Source: Saccoglossus kowalevskii
Taxonomy: Eukaryota; Hemichordata; Enteropneusta; Harrimaniidae
DNA length: 17,581 nt
Assembly: GCF_000003605.2 (NCBI RefSeq)
Contig: NW_003143794.1
Span: 425,778-443,358, forward strand
Reading direction: 5' to 3'
Of this stretch, positions 1 to 9,751 are shown one piece after another; within the stretch, counting starts at the first letter, position 1; the number at the start of each line of letters is the position of its first letter. The notes below the pieces were generated by a model. That model worked only from the letters and a program-made list of their open reading frames with translations, made no database searches and was not told the origin of the DNA. The position numbers were made by a program, and so were the translations under genes.

Positions 1-511
1 AATTACCAGGAATGATATCTTACGATTATTGCTTTAATTAACAGAGAATGATATCTTACGACTTTTACTTTAATTAACAGAGAATGATATCTTACGACTA
101 TTGGTTTAATTAACAGAGAATGATATCTTACGACTATTGCTTTAATTAACAGGGAATGATATCTTACGACTATTGCTTTAATTAACAGAGAATAACATCT
201 TACGACTATTGCTTTAATACACATAGAATGATATCTTACGACTGTTACTTTAATTAACAGAGTATGATATCTTACGACTATTGCTTTAATTAACAGGGAA
301 TGATATCTTACGAGTATTGCTTTAATAAACATAGAATGATATTTTACGACTATTGCTTTAATTAACAGAGAATGATATCTTAAAACTATTGCTTTAATTA
401 ACAGGGAATGATATCTTACGACTATTGCTTTAATTAACAGAGAATGATATCTTACGACTATTACTTTAATTAACAGAGAATGACATATTAGCTATAATTG
501 CTTTAATTAAC
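1..511. repeat. 36-bp tandem repeat (minisatellite), truncated at window edge
   Basis: The word TTTAATTAAC recurs at 33, 69, 105, 141 and so on to 465, always 36 bp apart, with one last copy at 502 after a 37-bp unit. That is about 13 full units plus a partial one at the left edge, so the array continues outside the window. Each unit holds two palindromes, TTAATTAA and GATATC. Units differ by a few substitutions. Because 36 is a multiple of three, the minus strand stays open over 3-332 and would read as a 12-residue repeat (IVVRYHSLLIKA-like). There is no start context, no flanking coding signal and no known domain, so I regard this as non-coding satellite. Confidence 0.95.
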
Positions 512-599
512 ACAAAATATTATAAATTGAGAAAACTCCATTTCCTCTGGGGCAATACGATATTGTTCTCCTGTTACCGTAACTGTAACGCGATATAAT

Positions 600-710
600 T
601 TATCACGTGCTGTCTGAATTCCATAATTATTTCAGGGATATATATTGGTCAGTATAATTATTGCTCACGTGACATAATCATCTGGGCCAAAAGGAAACGC
701 CTACACGGGT
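600..710 (+). promoter_or_regulatory. Candidate promoter of the FABP gene
   Basis: Two CACGTG E-boxes lie at 604-609 and 666-671. Between them are an AT-rich TATA-like stretch (GGATATATATTGG, near 637-648) and an inverted CCAAT word (ATTGG). The block ends about 130 bp before the FABP start codon, a reasonable distance for a promoter and 5' leader. This is motif reading only: TATA-like words are common in AT-rich DNA and no transcription start can be seen. Confidence 0.25.
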
Positions 711-838
711 TACCATTGTTGTGACAGACTACAAGCCAGACGTGAGGAGCAGAGACAGTGATCGGTCATCGATAGCTGCATATCAGCACGTTAATAGAAG
801 CACATTTCCAAACAACTCACGTTGTCAAGCGGCATAGA

Positions 839-1246
839 ATGGCGGCATCGATAGACTTCAGCGGATCGTGGAAATTATCCAGAAGCGAGAATTTCGAGGA
901 GTATTTAAATGGAATGGGCGTTGGCATAATAATGAGAAAAGCAGCAACCATTATGACCCCGACATGCAAGATCATCCAAAACGGAGATGAGATGGAGATA
1001 AAGATGTGCGTTCCCATGACAACGCTAGTGCAGAAATTCCGAATAGGCGAGCCTTTCCAAGATACCTCTCCCAGCGGTGAGATAAAGACCATGATAGCTA
1101 AATGGGAAGACGGGAAGCTGGTATTTAATGAATCAGAGGAAAAAGAAGTACACCATAGCGTCATACGAGAAATAATCGACGACGAAATGGTTATGACTTG
1201 TATCGTTGGTGACATCACTTGTAAGAGAATCTTTAAGCGGATATAA
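839..1246 (+). CDS. Fatty-acid-binding protein family (FABP/CRABP-like), single exon
   Basis: This is a complete 135-residue reading frame, the usual length for intracellular lipid-binding proteins, which are cytosolic ten-stranded beta-barrels carrying fatty acids, retinoids or similar ligands. The N-terminus has the family hallmark F-x-G-x-W-K-L (residues 7-13) followed by SENFEEYL and GVG. Later come the NGD turn (48-50), FRIGEPF (67-73), a DGKLV strand (91-95), IRE with the ligand Arg at 110, and a C-terminal C-K-R-I-F segment. The usual Arg-x-Tyr carboxylate-binding pair is Arg130 and Phe132 here, so the Tyr hydroxyl is missing. The start has good context (A at -3, G at +4). Animal FABP genes normally have three introns, so an uninterrupted frame is unusual and suggests a retrocopy or intron loss. 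I see no poly-A tract or direct repeats proving retroposition. The ligand cannot be predicted. Confidence 0.93.
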   Translation: MAASIDFSGSWKLSRSENFEEYLNGMGVGIIMRKAATIMTPTCKIIQNGDEMEIKMCVPMTTLVQKFRIGEPFQDTSPSGEIKTMIAKWEDGKLVFNESEEKEVHHSVIREIIDDEMVMTCIVGDITCKRIFKRI

Positions 1247-4200
1247 GAGAATCGCGAATCGTTTGAAGGTTTCTATTGCCTTTGACTTTGACTTTCGAAA
1301 TATATAGTGATTTCATGTTACACTGCTATTCACTGTCAACACATTGTCTATGTATGTTAATATCCATAATACATTATTTAATAGTGTGACGTAATCTGAT
1401 GTTGTAGATTTATAATCAACATGCACCACGCATCCGATAACATCCTTATGCGAGAAATAATCGTAACCGTATACCAATGACTCATTCTAACAACGTGAGA
1501 ACAAATCTTACATGTAGAGATACGTGTACCGATCGATGACTATCAAAAGGGCAACCACTCTCCATAACCAGGATATCTACAGTAATTGAGAAGATTCGCG
1601 ATAAATTACGCAATTTTAAAAAGCACATATTTCTATTTCCAGTCAGTTGGTTCGCTGGCTTATAAACGACAAGACGCGACGAAGCAACCCATTACATTTT
1701 TATGAGGGCATCCATTACCGACTGCTTCGTGATCGGTTTTCTCTCCAGGGTATGCAGGAATTTGCATGAGACTGCCACTTATATCGTGACTTCTAACTCA
1801 AAACATATTTTGCGTATTCGTACACACGTATCGTGACGTGACATGACCAGTGCTGTGTTGGTATTGGTAATATGTATAAGTGGCATATTATAGTATATGA
1901 TACTGAGAACACTGTATTTAAATATCGCGATCATCGTTATCTGCAAACGTGTACTGATTTCTGTCTGTAGAGTTTGTCAGTCTGACACTGTTATATCGTA
2001 GAACACACTTGCTCATGAGTAACTCTGATTGGTCAATCTTGTATCACGTGTTTACATTTCTCACTTATATATATTAAATCATTGGGGGAAAAAATATTTC
2101 GTAAAATAATTTTTATTTGCCGGATTTACCACAACTTTTACAACTGCAATTATAGTTGCTATGTTACCCCATGTGTGATACCTGGGATATCCAACTACGA
2201 ACAAACATGCTTAAAAAGCTTGGTATAAAATATACGCTCTGACACCTCGCAGCGTATATCGTATTTGTTTTAATGATCGCACCATGCACGGGTATGCATA
2301 GTAGCTGATCAGTTGCAGTTGTTTCTGAATGGAATGTCCGATTGAAATGAAACTTTTAATATAAATCAATTACAATGAAATCGAGGCATGTAAATTACCC
2401 ACTTCAGCATACATTTCTGAGAAAAACGTCAAATTCAAACGTGTTGCAGCTCATTATTTGCACGGGCTGTGTCACCATGCACCGCGACGGGAACACATAT
2501 TGATTTTGATTTCGTAGGTTTTCTAGTATTTCACCGGGGAAGCATAGGATAGGGAAAAAATCGAAATTTGGGTAAAAGTCGGCGTTTTCAGTGAAAAAAA
2601 AAAATTTCATTCACATTTTGCGTGTCGAACGAAGAACGAACGAAAGTTGGAAGCGATGCACCGGAGTTCCCACACAAAAACACGTTCTATTATTCATGTC
2701 TATCGCCAAATTATTCAAAGTTCAATTTATTTATAAATAGGTCCTTTTTGGCTTTAGTAAATGTAGTTCCCGGCAGATTTTTTAATTATTTCAAAAAAAG
2801 TTGTTTGTATTTTAATTCCCGTGTCCCGTGTCTTAACAACACAAAGCGGTAAAAATAATAAAATCCCGTGTAGTAACACAGTAAACATGGTGAAATAGTC
2901 ACATTTGGTCGTTGACCCCCTCCCCTCCCCCTCCGCGTACGACCATGCATAGCATCAAGCAATATATGTACAAAGTATGAACAACTTCTGAAAACTCCAA
3001 TATTCAACCTTATTACACTACTGGGTCTCTTGAATATTCATTAGCTAGTCGATAGTCCCTATGTATTATTTGTTCCGGGTCTAATTTTCGGATAGTATTT
3101 AATGAAAGCACATTAAAACTCATTATTTCTCAACCATCACAGGCGATTTCTTCTTATTTCATCGACCGTGGTAATTAAGTATTGGGCACGATGATGAAAT
3201 AACTGACGCATGAATAGTTTTTGAGTGATTAATTTCATTTGCATATCTGAACAGTGTTATATTATCTCTTTGTCCGATTACAGGGTCCCTTAAAAAGCTA
3301 GAATAATATTCGAAGTTGTTATGAGCACAGAAATTGCACTTTACGAAAATATGCCTGGAAATGAACTGGTATGTTCAGCGTTTGTATACCAATGGTCATC
3401 TGGTGTAACGACCGCATTTGAAGAAAATCAACTGCACGCGTCGCGTCTTTTTCTTCTGAAAATAAGGAAACAGTTTATTAAACTGCAGCCAACAGGCAAA
3501 AAGCCCAATTATAGGCCTGGGAACAATAAAATAATTGCACAAATACACACATTTGAAATTAAAAATAAAAACAAAAATTACTTTCTAAAAAATTAAGCTA
3601 CATTATTTTTAAAACTATTAAAAGTACTGAAAATATCACATAGTGCTATTAGAAGAAATGGGATTAAACAGATGTGTGTAAACTACCAGTCAATCTCCGG
3701 TTTATCTCAAAGCAGACGTCGTGTGAGAGTGAGAGATGAACTATGTCAGTTGATTCCCGTGAACTGGGCTATCAATTGAAAATAACGATATATTCAACAA
3801 CTCCCGTACCAGAACGACCCAACATTTGACTTTATTGGTAAATAATCGCTGAGATCTCGTTGAGTGCGAGAAGACCATGGGGATTGTGTTGCATACAACC
3901 CCTCCCCACAATCTCTCCCCCCCCTCCGTATACTGTTTTCCTGACCATGTTATTGGAACAGTGGACACGATGGTGCTACAGAATAAACCATATATAAGGG
4001 GCACAAACAAGTCAATGGGATATGTGCTTCAAATTAGCCTTCACAAGTATGGTGGCGGGTAGATGTTAATTATGCAAGACGTGTCTGTAAATATGCATAG
4101 ATATGCATCATTATGAATAAAATGGCCAAATAGGTGTCTTTTTCTAAGACATTGAAAATAAAAATGAAGCCATCTTGTAAAATGCTTTTGTCATATAAGT

Positions 4201-4555
4201 TCTACAGACAGTACTAATATTTTTTTTTTTTTTTTTGGATTCCTGGACAGTAATTAAACAAAAGCTCACAATAGTTGGTACTCCTACTATCTAGACTACG
4301 CTCAGTATTGTATTATATGTCAATATTTGCCACTATAAAACGAGAATAACTCTAAAACAAAGAAATATAATTTGCGGTTTCTGACTTTATATGACTTTGG
4401 CTTTTATTACATTTTCGTTTACGATACTATTACTATATAACAAGTTGACGTAATCTCCTCATGTCACTAAGATATGTCCAAATAGACGAGTTCTACTCAT
4501 TATACGAGTAGGATTCTTCGAATATCTTGTCAACCGGGGTGGGGGGCTTAAGGAA
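1247..4555. other. Intergenic stretch, no recognisable gene
   Basis: This is AT-rich sequence with several chance open frames of 60-90 residues, none with a recognisable domain, codon pattern or flanking splice signals. Visible features are a TATA-plus-hairpin site at 2222-2259, C-rich tracts near 2914-2936 and 3900-3930, and a T17 run near 4220. Nothing beyond these can be supported. Confidence 0.6.
2222..2259. promoter_or_regulatory. TATA-like box overlapping a 9-bp hairpin
   Basis: GGTATAAAATA reads as a good TATA box. It overlaps the left arm of a perfect 9-bp inverted repeat, ATATACGCT at 2230-2238 and AGCGTATAT at 2251-2259, with a 12-nt loop. No coding frame follows on either strand, so it may be a chance TATA word or the start of a non-coding transcript. 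Confidence 0.2.
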
Positions 4556-5295
4556 CTCGTTCCTTGCTTTTATTTAATTCTAATTCGAAGTAGGTTTAGT
4601 ACAGCTCCCGGCATTTTGTCGAGTACAGATCCGGCTCGTTGAAAAGTTGTTTGAAAGGGTGGCTACCTACTCGTAACGCTCACTAATATATTATCACATT
4701 GCTGGAGCCTGACAAAACTCGTAATGAGACACCATTCGTTGATATGGCTCTCTCAACACGTTCTTAGCCGACCGCAAACACCAAATGCGTATCTACAGAC
4801 AAAGCTGTTAGTTAATTTCGCCGCAGTACTGTGTACAATAGTCAGTGAACTGAATGATTTGAAAGATGTAGCTTGTATAAGGATATCCTAACATATATCC
4901 TAAGGAAATCCTAGCAACTTTATCGAGGCATATTTTCATAGTCTGCCCGGCGGATTTGTGATGATGTACGAATACGACGGGGATATGACTACCTAGGTAT
5001 TTCCGTCTCGGATATTTAAGTAGCTGGGAATGACTTTAGTTCTATTAATCCATAAGCACTTTATTAAAACTTGCCCGTAATTAGAGGTCTGCGTACATCC
5101 ATTAGTGGGGCGTTGGCGGCATTGTTGAATGACTTTTTCAAGTGATTACCTTCAACTGTTTTATGGCGATATCCTGAACGGATCCAGGTTGTTACTAGTT
5201 TTCGGTACTAGGGCATGGAGTACCATGAATAATGTGGCGAAAATTATACATACGTACGCACACAACGGGAAGGCCTTTCCTATTATTATATATCG
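4556..5295 (-). pseudogene. Sulfotransferase pseudogene, tandem copy of the gene at 7819-9001
   Basis: On the minus strand this matches the intact sulfotransferase exon over roughly its first two thirds. The signal-anchor segment is clear (GKAFPL then CIIFATLFM, near 5210-5280). The 5'-PSB motif P-V-V-F-V-H-H-H-K-S-A-G-Q-T-M (4937-4981) and the 3'-PB motif V-L-R-E-P-Y-Q-R-M-V-S-H-Y (4709-4759) are intact. It is dead for several visible reasons. A 19-nt deletion just above the 3'-PB motif at 4759/4760 shifts the frame. A stretch of about 33 nt is missing near 4700. The segment at 4790-4920 is scrambled with stops. The splice acceptor AG is now CG (5294-5295). About 115 C-terminal residues have no counterpart below 4556. 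Weak similarity continues about 50 bp into the upstream intron, pointing to a DNA-level duplication rather than a retrocopy. Confidence 0.88.
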
Positions 5296-6051
5296 ATAAT
5301 AAAAGTACATACAGTAGTACGAACAAATATATGAATCATTTTTGTAAATCCATATAGAATTACGTTTATTACGCTTACTAGTATTCACTGCCGATTATTA
5401 AGGTTCAGAAGTGTCATAAAGTCGTTATATTGTATTATTTCGACCTGTTATATATTTACTGATATAGTGACACCTATGGTCGGCAGACCAGTCTGTATAC
5501 TAAAGTATGTTGCACTAACTTTTTTTTTTTTTTTTTTGCTTTTAGACGACGACGGGCGGTCAGTTTCTGTTGTTAAAAGGATCGTTCGTGTGTGTATATT
5601 GCACTTTAAAACCCGGGGGTACTCACCTGTTTTTCAGGTGGGAGTGCAGCGCAGCCAGTTGAAAACTGGAGTAAAACGAATTGCTTTTGAGGGCACTTTA
5701 GGCAAAAAAATGCGTCGAAAAAGTGGCAAAAAAGTTTTGCAAAAATAACCGAAACTCTTAAATTAAATTATCGGTTAAATTAGGTCGTCTCGCCAGTGGA
5801 ATGGGCGTCAAAGCAGCGGTGCAATGGAAGTACCCCCTGGGCTTTAGAGTACGCGCACCAATCGATTCACACTAAGTGGAATGTTTGTCTGTTTTGAGGT
5901 TGTTTTAGCTTCTATAGGCAACAGATGTTCTGGTATAAGTCGATTTACATTAGGATTATGTTTCCTGGTTGGTAAAGTACTTTTATTTGTTAAAGAAACC
6001 GATGTTGTGATTGAGTCGGTGGTGTTTTTGCCTACGTCTATTTTTCTCTCC
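5296..6051. other. Spacer between pseudogene and tetramer satellite
   Basis: The first 50 bp resemble the intron of the intact sulfotransferase gene. A T18 run lies near 5520. Open frames over 5467-5748 and from 5881 onward show no domain, and the second runs straight into the satellite. Two adjacent small hairpins at 5624-5669 are listed separately. Confidence 0.5.
5611..5669. repeat. Possible short interspersed element fragment with two tight hairpins
   Basis: ACCCGGGGGTACTCACC is followed by a CACCTG/CAGGTG hairpin (arms 5624-5629 and 5635-5640, 5-nt loop) and then a perfect CCAGTT/AACTGG hairpin (arms 5655-5660 and 5664-5669, 3-nt loop). From memory, GGGGGTACTC-type words are frequent in interspersed repeats of marine invertebrates, which is why I list it. 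The borders of any element are not visible and no target duplication was found. Confidence 0.25.
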
Positions 6052-6972
6052 GTCGGTCAGTCTGTCGGTCTGTATATCTGTCGGTCAGTCAGTCAGTCGG
6101 TCTGTTTATCTGTCGGTCAGTCAGTCGGTCTGTATATCTGTCGGTCAGTCAGTCGGTCTGTATATCTGTCGGTCAGTCAGTCCGTCTGTATATCTGTCGG
6201 TCTGAATATCTGTCGGTCAGTCAGTCGGTCTGTATATCTGTCGGTCAGTCAGTCGGTCTGTATATCTGTCGGTCTAAATATATGTCGGTCAGTCAGTCAG
6301 TCGGTCTGTATATCTGTCGGTCTGAATATCTGTATATCTGTCTGTCAGTCAGTCAGTCAGTCGGTCTGTATATCTGTCGATCAGTCAGACGGTCTGAATA
6401 TCTGTCGGTCAGTCAGTCGGTCTGTATATCTGTCGGTCTGAATATCTGTCGGTCAGTCAGTCGGTCTGTATATCTGTCGGTCAGTCAGTCGGTCTGTATA
6501 TCTGTCGGTCAGTCAGTCGGTCTGTATATCTGTCGGTCTAAATATATGTCGGTCAGTCAGTCGGTCTGTATATCTGTCGGTCTGAATATCTGTATATCTG
6601 TCTGTCAGTCAGTCAGTCAGTCGGTTTGTATATCTGTCGATTAGTCAGACGGTCTGAATATCTGTCGGTCAGTCAGTCGGTCTGTATATCTGTCGGTCTG
6701 AATATCTGTCGGTCAGTCAGTCGGCCTGTATATCTGTCTGTCAGTCAGTCAGTCGGTCTGTATATCTGTCGATCAGTCAGTCGGTCTGTATATCTGTCGG
6801 TCAGTCAGTCGGTCTGTATATCTGTTGGTCAGAATATCTGTCGGTCAGTCAGTCGGCCTGTATATCTGTCTGTCAGTCAGTCAGTCAGTCTGTATATCTG
6901 TCGATCAGTCAGTCGGTCTGAATATCTGTCGGTCAGTCAGTCGGTCTGAATATCTGTCGGTCAGTCAGTCGT
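6052..6972. repeat. Tetramer-register satellite, about 28-bp unit with higher-order duplication
   Basis: The block is almost entirely built from 4-bp words (TCGG, TCAG, TCTG, TATA, AATA) in one register. A common unit is TCGG-TCAG-TCAG-TCGG-TCTG-TATA-TCTG, 28 bp. Rare variants repeat in the same order: GGTCTAAATATATG occurs at 6271 and 6535, and the ATCTGTCGAT/TTAGTCAGACGG variant at about 6372 and 6632. This indicates an internal duplication of about 260 bp. All forward frames stay open because the words rarely form stops, giving S/V/Q/C/I/R-rich peptides that look like proteins but are artefacts of the repeat. It separates the two sulfotransferase copies. Confidence 0.95.
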
Positions 6973-7818
6973 TCTATAATAGGGTGAAATCTAGGTTAAC
7001 TGCATTTTGCATCTTTTATTGTCGATGCGCCTCACAGGCTGCATAGTCAGTCAACACGTGGGACAAACATTTTGAAACATCTAAGTAATCACCTCAAAGT
7101 TTTGTCATGTAGTATTTATGTAGTTGATTGTAGTTACACTTTGTGTTCGTGAATTTCTATTTTCTTTATCCGATTTTCGTTTAATAAACTACGGTTATGT
7201 ATGTTTGTGATTTGTTTCGTATCCCTTATGGAATGTCATTGCATATGAAAGTGCATCGTGCAAATGAGGAAAGTGTGGGGGAAATAAAGTATGTGAAATT
7301 ACAGATTATTCTGTGAGTGGGAATTAATTATTTCCATGATCACCAACATATATTTTCTAAAACTTTTAACAAGTTTATCTTATTGTGACCTGTAGTATGT
7401 GATCAGTATTTCGTACATTATGTTACGGGGTTGTTCTATTCCATACAATGACTGAAATCAATAACGGTATGATATCTAATCCGCTCAGTAATGTTAATAT
7501 ATTCAGCTGGATGTTTTCTTGTGCGATGTACATGTTAAGACCAAAAAAACATCCCAGAACCCTCTTCGCTGACACATGAACGTTTGTACATTACATGAGC
7601 ACATGTCAACACATGTCGATTCGAAAAGTAAACTTCGTTAGTGGTTCAACACACTCTCCTTTCTTCACATATCCGATTTAATTCTGGGTCGTATGTCTCT
7701 CAATACGTTTTTACTTTTAATCCCTCGTGTTATTTTTCAGAATATAATTTGAGCCCCAATTGAGGGCCATTTACGTGATTTAATATAAATGTTTACACTG
7801 ACTTACACTGGAAAATAG
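6973..7818. other. 3' flank of the sulfotransferase gene, no gene seen
   Basis: AT-rich sequence between the satellite and the sulfotransferase stop codon. A small direct repeat (CACATGTC twice) lies near 7600. Its right end should be the 3' UTR of the minus-strand gene. I see no coding frame of interest. Confidence 0.5.
7779..7784 (-). terminator. Possible poly-A signal (ATTAAA variant) of the sulfotransferase gene
   Basis: On the minus strand ATTAAA lies 35 bp after the stop codon at 7819-7821. A second ATTAAA occurs at 7677-7682. No canonical AATAAA on the minus strand was noticed between 7200 and 7818. The call rests on motif and distance only. Confidence 0.25.
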
Positions 7819-9001
7819 TTATAGCTGCTTGTCCGCCAGGAATGACTTTTTTTGCCTTTCGAAAATCTCCACAGCTTTCTTGTAAATTATGACGTCATAC
7901 CTGAGAGCGTCTTTTACTCGACTGTCTGCCAATAAGGCGTCCTTCATCGCCTTTTTACTCATTTCAAACTCCGTCCGTTCCTCGTCTTCATTTGGCCTCA
8001 TATCGTTCTTAACCAATGTATGCTCTCGTTTCTTGCATTTATTAACAAACGGAAGTTTGTATGTTTCTTGCAGCATATCAATTGTACTGTCAATATCGTC
8101 CACAATACCGATCAACGTGAACCAATTTTCTAAATTATCCAGCACGTAATTTAGAACATTCTCCTTTTCCGCTTTATTCAATTCAGTCTCGAAGTAGGTT
8201 TGATACAGCTTCCAGCAAGCGAGGTTGTCCTTTCCTTGACGTTTTGTCAAACACAGATCCGGATCGTTGAAAAGCTGTTTGAAAAGGTGGCTACCTACCT
8301 TCAGCGCCCACTGATTAACTGTCATATTTCTGGAACCAGATGGTCGGCAGATGTGATCCTTGACGTGGTCCTGACAGAATTCGTAATGAGACACCATTCG
8401 TTCATATGGTTCTCTCAGCACAGTGAAGTATGAACAAGGTGTTCTCAGTCGACTGCACACACCAAATGTGTACCCACCGACAAACGTTGTCCACGCCGGC
8501 AGGGCCAGCTCGGGTAACTCGGCGTATTTATCAGTGATGTATTTAAACGATATCAGGCTTGGATACGGATAACCGAGTTTTTTGGCGAATTTGGTGAGAC
8601 ATATTTTCATGGTCTGTCCAGCGGATTTGTGATGATGTACAAATACGATGGGGGTATGGCTACCTAGGTATCTGTTTCGATCTCCGATAGTGAAATAGTT
8701 GGGAATGACATTAGTTCTATTGATCCACGGATACTTGACTAATACTTGGTCGTAATTAGACTTGGTCTGCGCATTTCCATTATTGGATCGTTTTACCATC
8801 TCAGTCACGCTGTCGAATGACTGTATGAAATCATCACTATCATCTGTCGAAACTGTTGGTGGCGCTATTTTCAACCGGTCGAGATTGACACGTCTTTTCC
8901 ACAAAGAGATCGGCAGGCTGGCGTGCAGGATCATGAACAACGTGGCGAAAATTATACATATGCACGCAAAGAGTGGAAAGGGCTTTCCCGTTAATATATA
9001 T
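7819..9001 (-). CDS. Golgi-type carbohydrate sulfotransferase, terminal exon
   Basis: Probably a type II membrane enzyme of the Golgi that moves sulfate from PAPS to a sugar on a glycan or glycosaminoglycan. Numbering from an in-frame Met at 9021, a membrane anchor spans about 13-37 and a stem about 38-120. The 5'-PSB motif VFVHHHKSAGQTM (126-138, Lys132) binds the 5'-phosphosulfate. The 3'-PB motif LREPYERMVSHYEF (202-215, Arg203 and Ser211) binds the 3'-phosphate. W-F-x-L-I-G-I-V-D-D (300-309) fits the family's later conserved segment. Sequons occur at Asn101 and Asn232. The frame is open to TAA at 7819. I end the exon at 9001 because TTTTGCTTTCATTGTAG (9018-9002) is a good splice acceptor, the intron being phase 2. 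The Met at 9021 lies inside this acceptor tract and has poor start context, so an upstream exon probably supplies the start. It resembles the broad Sulfotransfer_2-type enzymes; substrate and subfamily (heparan, chondroitin or galactose) cannot be told. Confidence 0.88.
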
Positions 9002-9003
9002 CT

Positions 9004-9751
9004 ACAATGAAAGCAAAACATTAGTTTTATAGTATACGAAAATGAATCAAGATGGCTGCTAATGATGTCATGTTCATTTCACATTACGCTGGTTGGCACC
9101 AAACTGTGACGTATCAGTTATAAACAAATACCCAATTTTCAAGTATCCTGACTAACCACACAGTGGATAAAACGTGTAACCGTGTTTTGTGTTATTGAAA
9201 TTACGTAAAATAGACTAGAAATTAATACATCATACTTTACGTTGCTTGTATGCACCCCTCATCAAATAGATCGTACGAAACTCTGTTTACATCACCAGAT
9301 AGACAGGATTGACTCGTAAGTACATCCACACTTTCCCTTTATACGCTGTGAATAGGCGTAAGCACAGTTGGAATTCTATATATGAAATAGCATTATAATA
9401 AATACAATTCATACTGGTACCTTTTCAACGCGAATCTTCTCATTCCTCGTTCTAAACCGTCGCATAGGAACAAGGGTGAATTCCATATATAGTACGTTAC
9501 TGATTTCTCTTGAACTACCATGTTACCACGCTAATTGTTTTACTATTGGACTCCGCCTTTTGCAAATGTTGAACACAGTAATTAAAATTCGGTTTTAATC
9601 ACCACCACATGACACAAGTCGTGTCAAGCCATGGCAGATATTGCTACCGGGAAATACTTTTTTTTCCATTTTAATAAAAATAATTAATCGATTTTATGCG
9701 TATCACCTGTTACCAGGGTCAGGGTTCGTGTTTTCCGTGTCTCGCTACGAA
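9004..9751. other. Probable intron or 5' region of the sulfotransferase gene
   Basis: This lies directly upstream (minus strand) of the splice acceptor at 9002-9003. It is AT-rich with no coding frame. A forward CAAGATGGCTGC word at 9049-9060 resembles a YY1 site or strong start context and opens a 23-codon + strand frame, too short to call. The first coding exon of the sulfotransferase could not be identified with confidence. Confidence 0.4.

Noticed and set aside
817-1218. Open frame of 133 residues on the minus strand opposite the FABP gene
   Set aside because: It is a shadow of the + strand gene, which has a full family match; the antisense peptide resembles nothing known.
2913-2936. Possible G-quadruplex on the minus strand
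   Set aside because: Only three G-runs of four or more plus one GG pair are present, short of a strong four-run motif.
5881-7046. Long Ser/Val/Gln-rich open frames across the tetramer satellite
   Set aside because: All three + strand frames are open for the same reason (a 4-bp word repeat that rarely makes stops), and none has a domain or splice context.
7889-9010. Three + strand frames of 77-86 residues opposite the sulfotransferase exon
   Set aside because: They are antisense shadows of an exon with clear motifs; no independent evidence supports them.
9052-9123. Short + strand frame starting in a strong ATG context (CAAGATGGCTGC)
   Set aside because: It has only about 23 codons before a stop and no clear donor; the word is as likely a YY1-like site.
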